In this document: positions 1 to 8,259 of the stretch, piece after piece
Layout: every line of letters begins with the position of its first letter
Numbering within the stretch: the stretch's first letter is position 1
From: Coix lacryma-jobi var. lacryma-jobi
Taxonomy: Eukaryota > Streptophyta > Magnoliopsida > Poales > Poaceae
DNA: 64,000 bases
Assembly (NCBI GenBank): GCA_009763385.1
Contig: VDCT01000849.1
Coordinates: 166,712 to 230,711, forward strand
Direction: 5' to 3'
Made by a program: the position numbers and the translations under genes
The notes under the pieces: model-generated
Database searches by the model: none
What the model was told of the DNA's origin: nothing
Seen by the model: the letters and a program-made list of their open reading frames with translations, nothing else

Positions 1-341
1 CCTCTTTCGTCGAGGGTTACCGGGCATAGTCGGGCCCCCGAGCCTCGTGCGGCTTAGGACGTTGCTAGCCTCGACGTCCTTCCCGCGAGCCTTTTCGATC
101 GCTTGCGAGGTGAGAAGCGTCGTACTACCCTCGATAGGGCGGAGTCTCAATGTCCTCGGTGAGCTGGTGATGGGGGAATCCAAGTGAGAGCTCGTGCCCC
201 ATTCAATGGGGGTCGACTGTGGGGGCAGAGGCGGTCTCATTGAAGCAGGTCGCGCGTTAATCGAAGAGTCGCGTGGTGCTTCGACTTCCTCCTGGGGAAA
301 CGCGTAGGTCGCATGACTCATAAGTGACGGTAGCCAGCTCT

Positions 342-360
342 CCCCGTTATAAATTCGGGG
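342..360 (+). promoter_or_regulatory. TATA-like box inside a palindrome
   Basis: The stretch CCCCGTTATAAATTCGGGG places a TATAAAT core between complementary CCCCG and CGGGG arms. It lies about 80 bases before the short coiled-coil ORF at 440. A core promoter of an LTR is the simplest reading, but no transcription start evidence exists in sequence alone. Confidence 0.45.
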
Positions 361-439
361 TTGAGGCCTTCTTCTCTGACCTATCGATTCGCTTCATCGC
401 CCTTGCCGCCGTCCTTGAGTTACCCTTTCGCTTCTCGTC

Positions 440-796
440 ATGGACCGTGGGAAACGTCTTGCCGACGAGCAACCGAGCTTAGGAGGTCCGGGGCAGCGCC
501 GCTGTATTCCGGGGTTAGTTTGCTACTTCTCTTTGTTGCAGCTTTGCTACAACGTTCTTGATCATGCCTTTTGTGTGTTTCTTAGGGTCATTTCGACATC
601 GAGGTCGATCTCCTTCCGTCGTCCGGTTTCTCCCTTGGCTCCTCCTTCGATCCGTGATTTGGAAGACATGGTTTCGGCGGCGTCCACAACATTAGATGCC
701 GCCGAGGAGGAGGCCGCAGAGCTTCGTGGTCAGCTGGCTGCGGCGGGCGGGCGGGTCGCCGAACTAGAGGCTATGCTCCAGGTCCTTCGTCTGTAG
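440..796 (+). CDS. Short alanine/leucine-rich coiled-coil ORF in H1
   Basis: This is a 118-codon ORF just downstream of the TATA-like box. The N-terminal half is low complexity with no recognisable domain. Residues from about 75 to 118 are rich in Ala, Glu and Leu, with regular spacing typical of a coiled coil (for example AAELRGQLAAAGG), and the ORF ends right after. Coiled-coil segments of this type occur in gag-like or accessory ORFs of grass Gypsy elements, but I see no zinc knuckle or protease next to it. It may be a chance ORF or a remnant of a longer one. Confidence 0.25.
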   Translation: MDRGKRLADEQPSLGGPGQRRCIPGLVCYFSLLQLCYNVLDHAFCVFLRVISTSRSISFRRPVSPLAPPSIRDLEDMVSAASTTLDAAEEEAAELRGQLAAAGGRVAELEAMLQVLRL

Positions 797-1584
797 TTCG
801 TGCGTGCTCGAGGTTAGAACCTCATGGAACGCCTCCAGGACGTGCCAACGCATTCGGGCCTCGGTGGAGCACGACGTTCACCAGGGCACGGTGGTGGCTC
901 TAGCGGGAGCCTAGGTCTGCTCCGGACGTGACCTACGCGTGTTCGTGTGGTTCCCAGAAGGATCCGGGGCGGCTGACTTCGAGGAGCTCATCGATCATTT
1001 CGACGACACCGCCGAGGCTGTTGTTGTGCCGAGGTTCCCGTGGAACAAGTTATCTGGGAATCTTAGTAGGGGGGGTTGAAGTCGAGGTCTCGGCGGATGC
1101 CCTGGAGCTGCTTGGAGCCGGTGTCGAGGGCGATGAGCACCTTGGTGTACTCATCAAGCAGCACCATCGAGGCCCCTCTAGGACCTCTACCCTGCAAAAA
1201 CTATGCTTTTGTCTTGGCTTTCCATGGGTCTGCTCGCCGAGGCCCGAGGGTTGAGCCCTTTGTGCGTTTGCCTGTAAGAAAGTTTCCTGATGTTGGTTTG
1301 GGTTTTACTTCACCGATCGTTTAGTCGGTGCTGTTTAGGTGCCTTTTGCTTTGGGAACTGCGTAGGCGGGGCCATTTTCGATTCGTGGGGCTTCTATGAT
1401 GGCCACTGCCCTAGCTCGTGCCTGCTTTGTTCCGCGGGCAGAGACCTGATGACACGTCTTGTTCATGAAGCGATGCTTTCCCTTGTCGGAAACGTGTTCC
1501 TGCGAAGAAAGGTGCGTTAGTTCATCATAACGTGACTCCTTTTTTGGAGCTGTTTTCTATTGCTACGTTTTTGCTTACTTCGCT

Positions 1585-1765
1585 GTTTGTTTGAACGTTA
1601 GGGAACTTAGTCTGTTTCCCATGTTCTTAGTTCAACTGGGGTGCCGTTAGCCCCTGGGGGCGATCGCGACCGAACCTCGACCAGCTTCCCTTTAGAAGGC
1701 ACGGTTGACATCGTTCCCCATGCTCGAGAACAAAGGGGCATCGTCTGTAAATGGGTCGATGGTTT
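1585..1765 (+). repeat. Dispersed direct repeat in H1, copy 1
   Basis: The segment containing 'gtgccgttagcccctggggg' followed by 'acggttgacatcgttcccc' recurs at 2695-2850, about 1.1 kb downstream, in the same orientation. It looks like an internal duplication of the repeat, about 85 to 90 percent similar by eye. Confidence 0.6.
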
Positions 1766-2694
1766 CTATTGGTTAAAAATAGAGGAGATAGTTCAGGAGG
1801 GAGAAACATAGCTTAGCATGTAGCGAGCGCAGACGTTGTCTTTCTTAAGTCATCGAGGGTGTTTTTCTCTTGTGCGCACGTTCCGCTCGTAGCGACCTGT
1901 CAGGCATTTGAGCTCGAGAGCTGGCTGGCGCTGATCATTTTTGACAACTTTATTCAAAGGTTCGTGCCCGTTGGATGGGCTTGACCTTCCTCCTCTCGAG
2001 GGCTGTCGGGCGTGTCCAGGCCCCTGGGCCTTCGGCTCGGTGTGACTCGCCCGATGGTTGAGCTTTCTGGTTCGTCGACGATGCCAGAGCTCGAGGAGTG
2101 TGACCCTGTCCTGCTCGTGATACCGCTAGGCTTGGGGGTAGATTCACACTGTTGCGGGATTCATTGGGAACGAATCACCGCTAAGCTCTTCTTTTGAGGG
2201 TCCAGAGCTTAGGCGGTCAACGAAGTGTGGTTTAAGGCTGCCTGCTACCTCAGTGCCCTGATAAGACCTCTCGGCAGGAGCCTTGGTTATACCGTCAGTC
2301 TTCTAGGTAGGTTGTCTCAGTTTGTCCGGTCTATTCGGGTCTTCACGGATTCTGAATCCGACTGGCGTCTACTTTAACCCCGTCGGGGTGTTAGTGATTC
2401 GCCTGGCCGTGGTGCACCCTCGCGCCGCTTGATTTTATGTCGAGCTCTTGTTGAAGACTTAGGTGCCCTGCCTTTTTCCTGCAAAGACATGCATTAGCGC
2501 ACCATCGCATGATTTTTTCAAAAGTGTCGTACCTTTTCTTTTTAAGTTAAAGAAGGTTATCACGCAAACGTTTCTTTTCTTTGTCGTCTCTCGGGGCTTT
2601 GTTTAGTTTTTCGCACGACTGCCGTTGCCTCGAGGGAAGACGAGAAAGTGGGTGTTTGCGTGGTCCTATCATTACGCCTATGTTTGTTTCACCC

Positions 2695-2850
2695 TTTGTT
2701 TGAGCGTGGGGAAGTTTGTCCGCTTCCGAGTTCTTAGATCAATCTGGGGGTGCCGTTAGCCCCTGGGGGCGATCGTGGCCGAGCCTTGACCAGCTTCTTA
2801 AGAAGACACGGTTGACATCGTTCCCCGTGCTCGAGAACAAAGGCGCAATG
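2695..2850 (+). repeat. Dispersed direct repeat in H1, copy 2
   Basis: This is the second copy of the segment at 1585-1765. It shares the 'gccgttagcccctgggggcg' core, the 'cgttccccgtgctcgagaac' end and similar flanks. The sequence between the copies shows no coding motif. Confidence 0.6.
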
Positions 2851-3309
2851 CTCATAGATGAAACGATGAGACTTTTACTCTGAACTTTCTCAAAGAGTTT
2901 GTTTTATCATATTACCAGAGAACGAGCGCGATTATAAAGAGATAGGAACATATCTTTGCGAACCATTGGCGCTGCAGGCTTAGTTGGGACGCGCGTTGCT
3001 CTTGTGATGGTTTTGGTCGGGAACTCTCTGGCTTCTTTACTTGAATCTTTTAGCAGGAGTATTCATCGAAACAGTTCCTACTCGGAATCTCTTCCCAAAG
3101 CCAGGGCGAGGGCCATGCTTGCCCATGTTCTTGTGTCGCGGGTTAAACAACCTTCCTGGGCCTTGTAACAATTAAATCCCTTTGGAACGAACTGAGTTCT
3201 TTTATTTCCTTTTTTAGATTTTTAGAGGTACATAGCCGGCGTTCTTTCCGCCGGCGTTTTAGAGGTACATAAAGGAGAGAAAGAGAAGGATTCTGGTTGA
3301 ATCCATGAG

Positions 3310-3903
3310 ATCCCATCTCCTTTATGAGTGACGAAGGGTCATCAAGGTTGATGGTTGCTTCGTCCTTGGGCTCAGCCCCTTCCCTACCTTTCTTCCGACT
3401 TGTTCAGCACGCCCCTCCAGGGCGGTGCCCTAAACGCGTTGGAGAATCATACATGGCGCGCTCATCGTCGTGGAGAGTGAAGACCACGGGTACGAGTCCA
3501 GCGACAACGACGAACCGCGAGGACCCTCCCCACAGATGATTTCCTCCTTGTCTGAGGGGGTGAGAGGGGACTTCCGGGCTCACCTTGCCCTGTTGCGTGT
3601 CACTTTTCTACCGATCCTAGAGGGACAGCGACCCTACTACGAACTGGAGTTGTAGCACCAGCTCGCCGTGGTGATGCAGTTCAGGCAAAGACCTTGCCGG
3701 TGGTAGCAAGTTCTTCGGCTTGCCCGGTTATGCCACGGAGGGCGTGGGAGGCGTTTTCAGTTGTTGATCTCCCGGAAAGCCTCCGCCGCCTTCCATGGCA
3801 GCCCGAGGGGGAGAGGCAGCTGGTTCCATTCCACTCAACATCCTCTTTGCTACGCTGGTTCCTTGCCAACATGCATTTCGTCGACAGGCTCGAGCGAGCT
3901 TAG
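3310..3903 (+). pseudogene. Degenerate ORF of unknown retroelement protein in H1
   Basis: Several overlapping open stretches in different plus-strand frames together read like one decayed protein. It has an acidic Ser/Asp segment near 3490, a PYYELEL-type segment near 3640, and a final segment ending in MHFVDRLERA at 3903. The frame shifts at least twice. I do not recognise the family. Its position at the end of a GC-rich LTR-type repeat suggests the start of a gag-like or accessory ORF, but that is inference only. Confidence 0.25.
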
Positions 3904-3921
3904 ATGGAGGGTAGTGGAAGC

Positions 3922-3926
3922 GGAAC
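3922..3926 (+). repeat. Target site duplication GGAAC, left copy (A1)
   Basis: GGAAC immediately precedes the TG end of the A1 LTR at 3927. The same five bases follow its CA end at 5765-5769. Five-base duplications are the normal signature of LTR element integration. Confidence 0.85.
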
Positions 3927-4070
3927 TGTTGGTATTTCTTAGCGTCGCTACTAAGAATAGAGTTTTAATCTATCCCCGGCAACGGCGCCAGAAATGCTTG
4001 TTGACACTTCTTAGGTCGCTACTAAGAATAGAGTTTTAATCTATCCCCGGCAACGGCGCCAGAAATGCTT
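3927..4070 (-). repeat. Tandem 71-bp repeat carrying two tRNA-Asp primer binding sites
   Basis: Two consecutive units start at 3927 and 3999. Each runs from TGTTG through 'tcgctactaagaatagag' to the complement of the tRNA-Asp PBS. On the minus strand each contains TGGCGCCGTTGCCGGGGA, which matches the last 18 bases of plant tRNA-Asp in antisense. In a standard element the PBS lies just outside the LTR. Here both copies lie within the LTR as defined by the target duplication. Confidence 0.8.
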
Positions 4071-5050
4071 ATTGGTAAAACTAATGACTATTGGATAATT
4101 CCGCAAGCGCACAGAAATTACCGATGTAGCACTTCACCCGGGAGTATTCCAAGGTATCATATTTATTTTATCCCAAAGGAAGCGATGACTAGAAAACTAC
4201 AAGAAAAGGGATCCTATCTTAGATTAGCTACAACTAATGTAGAGGGTGATAAACGAAGGGTAAAAGGAAGGTGATGATTCAGGATAATTAATTGAGATAA
4301 TTAAAGATAACTAGGTAGTATAGCTAGGTGGGAGGACAACGAGTGGGAAAGGTTCCTGTGAAATTCTTAATCCACTCCCGTGTTCTAATTAATCAAATAG
4401 TAGATACAACTAGGATTGATTACCTTCAACTTGGTTGCCAGGGATAAACGAGAGAATAGTGCGATAGAAGGTTTTTCACCTACCCACTACTCAAGTGGAT
4501 ATTTGGCTTATGGACGCCTACCTTTTAAAAACTAGCCTGAGTTCACGTGAGGGGATCTAGGTAGCCAGGCAAAATCTGTCACCTTTTGCCCATGCGCCCC
4601 TACTGTCCGTGCAAGCCAGCGGCAACCAAGATAAGTCTTAGCCTAAGCACCACGCTTATGCTAATCCTTATTACTCTAGCTAATACGACGATTAACTAAA
4701 GCACCCGTTTGGGCGACGATAAATAACCAAGATGTTTGTGTAAGGATCACAATCTAGTATGTAACTACTACAAAACTAATTAGAGCACTACAATACTATT
4801 ACAAGAATAATATTGCACAAAGGATAACACTTTGAAATGCAGAAGAAGAATTATATAATAATAATTCTGGAAAGAGAAAGATACAAGAGCAATACCAGAC
4901 TCCCAGAAGACGACTCCGGAGACCCGAGCTTCGCCCGACTCAACTCTAACTCCCACACTAGACTACACTACAACTAGAAGGCTAACACTTGTATCTCATA
5001 TGAAGTGAATCCTCTAATGAACCATGTCTTGAGAGGGTGGATGAAGCCTC

Positions 5051-5062
5051 TATTTATAGGGG
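5051..5062 (-). promoter_or_regulatory. TATA box of A1 LTR
   Basis: The minus strand reads CCCTATAAATAGAGG here, a canonical plant TATA box. It leaves about 1 kb of R-U5 before the LTR end at 3927, with the A-rich plus-strand region 4700-5000 lying downstream. Confidence 0.6.
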
Positions 5063-5717
5063 AGGGGGAGTAGGGGCTACTCCGCGCCACTTCATCGATC
5101 CGCGTGCTCCCCATCTCTCATCCCTTGGATCCACTGTCATTGTAACCGCCATGGATGGATGGCCTTGATTTCTTCACGTGTGAACATGTGCAAGCAAACC
5201 GACATTGGATGGGGTTCACCCTGGGTCGGCCGACCCCAGCCAATGACAGGTGGGCCCACCACTTTGCTTTCTAGAAGGTGCTGATGTCATCAGGCTGAAT
5301 AGTGTAGCCAGGGCCCCACCAAGGGGGGGGGGGGTCGGCCGACCCCCCTATGACAGGGCTGGCCACCAACTTGTGTCCCCTGATGTCCCCACATGTCATG
5401 GAGCATGGTGTCATACGTTGTTGCATTTGCTTTCTTGTGTGCCCATGGATCCATGTGCTTCTCATCTTTCACCGTTGAATGCAAACACATTTCTGATCTG
5501 ATGGTGGAAGTAGCTTGCTGAAGCTTCACTTGATAGTGCCACATCACCAAGCCCGAGGAGCTCCCATGTGGGGGGTCGGCCGACCACCTTGGGTGGGTCC
5601 AGGTGTCCATTTCCTTCTTACTCTGTTATACCTGCAAATCAAATACTAAGAGTACAAGTGGAACCTTTTATTGATAAAATATGTCTATGTCATTCATTCT
5701 TCTCTATTTTCGAGTCT

Positions 5718-5764
5718 GTTGACGATATTTTGATATTATTTTATTTTTATAATTATCGTCAACA
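5718..5764. repeat. 47-bp terminal inverted repeat at the start of the A1 LTR
   Basis: TGTTGACGATA at 5718 is the reverse complement of the TATCGTCAACA that ends the element at 5764. An AT-only spacer lies between, so the first 47 bases of the LTR (minus strand) can fold as a hairpin. The terminal TGTTGAC is thus repeated inside the LTR in inverted form. Confidence 0.7.
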
Positions 5765-5769
5765 GGAAC
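5765..5769 (+). repeat. Target site duplication GGAAC, right copy (A1)
   Basis: This is an exact repeat of 3922-3926. It restores the continuity of H1, whose last 90 bases follow up to 5858. Confidence 0.85.
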
Positions 5770-5858
5770 TAGCCTCCTCCCCCCATGCCTCCTATTTGTC
5801 CTCCTGGGCCTGCTCTCCCTCTCCGCTTGACGTAACATCAGCGAACGGAGAGGGGGTC
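5770..5858 (+). repeat. H1 repeat, right remnant
   Basis: This is a GC-rich, pyrimidine-rich stretch continuing H1 after A1. It is cut at 5858 by the C1 LTR. There is no coding signal. Confidence 0.5.
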
Positions 5859-6269
5859 TGAAGGACCGAAAATGCTAAAGCAAGGGGCGACCAGAGGGGG
5901 TGACTGGGAGCCTAAAATTTCTTCTCTGAAATTACGGCCTCTGTCCCAACAAAATCAACCCCAAAAGCTTCGGCCTCAAACACGATGCCCACGACCCTAG
6001 AATGAGGGTGGATGATCCCTAGGATCACAGCGAGGCACCACACAAAGGAGCAAACCAAAACTCCCAAACTCCGAGTCAAGATCGTCCTCAAAAACCGACT
6101 CCCGAACGTAGATAGAGGGCTACGCCGGAATTCCTCCAAACACCTATGCCAACACGTAGCAAAGATAGTTAGAGAGGTTCCTAGGTGAACTCTAGGAGCA
6201 AACGAGAAGTCCGGAAGTGAAACGGAAAAGCCGGGAGAGCAAATACACTAAAACTGCACAAACTGCAGG

Positions 6270-6640
6270 TTCCCGGACTGTCCGGACTGCTGGTCCCGGA
6301 CTGTCCGGTCAAGGGCGGACTGTCCGCGGCCTAGGAGTTCGGACTGTCCGCCGGCAAAAGACCCAAAAATGAACTGTTTTGAAACAGCCCTGGACAGGTC
6401 CCGGACAGTCCGCGGTTTGCACGCCGGACTGTCCGCGGTTCACGTGAACAATGGACTCCGAGCGTCCGGTGCCTACCCTGTGCAGCGTCCGATGTAAACC
6501 CCAGACTATCCGCGAGTCACTGGCGGACTGTCCGCCGGTCAACCGAAGCGAAAGCGCCGAGGCAAACAGCCACTGGTCTAGCTGGAACCCCGACTCGCAG
6601 ACTGTCCGCGGCTGGGGGGGGGGGGCGGACAGTCCGCCAC
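6270..6640. repeat. Cluster of CGGACTGTCCG palindromes in the C1 LTR
   Basis: There are at least eight copies of the palindrome CGGACTGTCCG or close variants (arms CGGAC and GTCCG). Examples lie in the stretch around 6275-6350 and near 6405, 6430, 6530 and 6620. CpG islands packed with palindromes of this kind are a known feature of Sirevirus LTRs. C4 has the same motif at 52920-53175, whereas C2, C3 and C5 use a different palindrome. Confidence 0.75.
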
Positions 6641-7242
6641 TGCCCGAACGCCCAAAAACGCCACGGGACAAAACCAAAATCGAATGGATCTTCACCAAAT
6701 CGAATGGGGCTGCAACCAAACTTCTCCCAAGTGTTCTTCTATGTGTTGGGAAGCTAATCCTAGGATATCATCGCTTCAACCCAACTATACCATGAGAAAT
6801 CCGAAAACACTAGAAAAGGGGAAGAGGGAAGAACAAAAACGATTTCGACCCGATCTACTTGTTCGTGAGGGTAGAGTTGAATTCCTTCGGTGGAAATGTT
6901 CTCCTCACTTCAAAGAACAAGTTGATTCAAACGGAATCGCAAAAGACGCAGCGTAGAGGGAGATCGAGTGAAGGGAAAATCGTGGAGAAAAGAAGAATGC
7001 GAAGAACAAATTCAAAACGCGAATTCAACCACGAATTTGATCCTTGGATTCAGAGGAATGGATGATTGATTAACCACTCGGTGTCGGGCTACAAGCCACT
7101 CCTAGCAACTCAAAGCTTGGATGGCAAAAAGCTCAAGAACAAGAGCCAACTCTCCCTAACCCTAGCCTTCTCTCACAAGCACAAAATGAGAGAGACACCG
7201 TCCAAGAATTCCCAAGGATCCGGCTGCCCTAGCAGCCCCATC

Positions 7243-7251
7243 ATATATATA
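7243..7251 (-). promoter_or_regulatory. TATA box of C1 LTR
   Basis: TATATATA on the minus strand lies between the hairpin array (U3 side) and the palindrome cluster (R-U5 side). This is the expected order for minus-strand transcription of C1. Confidence 0.55.
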
Positions 7252-7504
7252 GGCGCACGTCCGAAGACCAAAATGCCCTTACATTAAGCACTCAACCCAA
7301 ATACCCCACAGGGTAAAACCGTCCAGTCCTGACCATCTTCATCCGACGGCCACGCCCGCACATCTGGTAGCTTCGCCTCGACGCGACCTCCAGGATGTCG
7401 CCACGTGCCGTCACCGTCGACCACCACGCCTTCCTCGTGGATAGCTACGCCGCCGCGCCAGCCTCTCCACGCCGCCATGCGTCGACCGTCCTTTCGGACC
7501 AACC

Positions 7505-7709
7505 CCCGGTTTTGAGGCCCAAACCGGGAAACCTGCCAGCCCAGGTTTTGAGGCCCAAACCTGGCAAACCGTCCACCTCGAGTTTTGAGGCCCAAACTCG
7601 AAAACCCACGAGCCCAGGTTTTGAGGCCAAAACCTGGAAACCATCCATCCCGAGTTTTGAGGCCCAAACTTGAAAACCGTCGATGGTAGCTTTTTGAGGC
7701 TCAGCTACC
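7505..7709. repeat. Covarying hairpin array in the C1 LTR (6 units)
   Basis: Six imperfect palindromes of about 24 bases follow one another at 7505, 7541, 7579, 7614, 7651 and 7685. The outer arms differ between units but pair within each unit: CCCGG/CCGGG, CCAGG/CCTGG, CGAG/CTCG, CCAGG/CCTGG, CGAG/CTTG (one G-T pair), GGTAGCT/AGCTACC. The first five share the centre TTTTGAGGCC(C)AAA. The same array is found in C2, C4 and C5. Confidence 0.85.
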
Positions 7710-8241
7710 GAACCCGCCCCATAGACGGATGTGGTTCGCACACCCCACCCCGACCACCGGCACCGATGCCGATGCATGTCCAGCCTCCACGCTGGGCACA
7801 ACGTGTGACGGAACGACCCTAATCCCATGGCCCACGTGTCCCTGTCAACCTCTGACAGCCGAACCCATGTTCCATGTGATTAAGACCTGTTCGCCACCGG
7901 GCTACATCAGTGCCCAATGTCCGCAGGATCATCTCACAATTCGGTTACCGCATTGCATACTTACAAATAACATCGGAATAATGAGCGGAAGACTTAAATA
8001 ACAATAGTTTTACAAACCGAGGTTTCAAATGAGGTAAGGAGTACGATTATTACAAACCATTGTTCGGGAAATTCAAAGTAGACAACGTAGCGGAAACATA
8101 ACATAAAGATACATGTAACACCCAGCCCGAGGGTGCACATTTACTCATCGGCCTCATCGGCCTCTTCCTGGACGAAGGTCACGCAACAGGTGCGAGACAC
8201 ATCGGGGTCTCAGGCATACCTGCAACATGGGTAACAAACCC

Positions 8242-8259
8242 TGAGTACTGGGGTACTCA
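8242..8259 (-). promoter_or_regulatory. Conserved U5 stem-loop, G1 3' LTR
   Basis: TGAGTACTGGGGTACTCA pairs TGAGTAC with GTACTCA. The same stem is at 17578-17595 in the other LTR and, with a different loop, at 55416-55435 in G2. On the transcribed strand it lies roughly 400 bases upstream of the LTR end, so in the 5' leader of the RNA. A packaging, dimerisation or polyadenylation role is possible but unproven. Confidence 0.5.

Larger units (their letters stand above)
1..3921 (+). repeat. H1: GC-rich LTR-type repeat, left part
   Basis: This is a GC-rich non-host repeat. Its first 300 bases align by eye with 60425-60670 near the other end of the window (shared phrases such as 'cctctttcgtcgaggg' and 'gggggaatccaagtgaga'), so H1 and H2 are related. 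It holds a TATA-like site, a short coiled-coil ORF, a pair of dispersed direct repeats and a degenerate ORF, each listed separately. No reverse transcriptase, integrase or gag motif is visible. The style resembles the long LTRs and non-coding interiors of grass Gypsy elements, but I cannot name the family. The sequence continues at 5765-5858 after the A1 insertion. Strand is nominal. Confidence 0.55.
3927..5764 (-). mobile_element. A1: solo LTR of an Athila/Tat-type Gypsy element
   Basis: This is an 1838-bp segment that starts TGTTGG and ends TCAACA on the plus strand, flanked on both sides by GGAAC. No second LTR and no coding region lie between the duplications, so it is a solo LTR left by LTR-LTR recombination. 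Transcription orientation is minus, because the primer binding sites and the TATA box both read on the minus strand. The PBS sequence is complementary to the 3' end of plant tRNA-Asp, the primer typical of the Athila and Tat lineages. Unusually, two PBS copies sit inside the TSD-bounded LTR. Confidence 0.75.
5859..7803 (-). mobile_element. C1: truncated 3' LTR of a Sirevirus-type Copia element
   Basis: The plus-strand start TGAAGGACCG is the complement of the LTR end ...GGTCCTTCA seen intact in C2 and C5. The segment aligns along its length with the C4 LTR (52517-54580). It carries CGGACTGTCCG palindromes (6270-6640), a TATA box at 7243 and the hairpin array at 7505-7709. The U3 start (TGCGGATACATGG in other copies) is missing. 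The LTR stops after about 1.9 kb where G1 begins. Apart from these elements the interior holds no gene. Short open stretches on both strands come from the GC-rich tandem motifs. Confidence 0.8.

Noticed and set aside
3953..4064. tRNA-Asp gene fragments
   Set aside because: Only the last 18 bases of the tRNA are matched, as expected for a primer binding site. No cloverleaf can be formed from the flanks.
7505..7709. CRISPR-like array
   Set aside because: Units are regularly spaced, but there are no unique spacers, the units are palindromic variants, and the context is a plant LTR.
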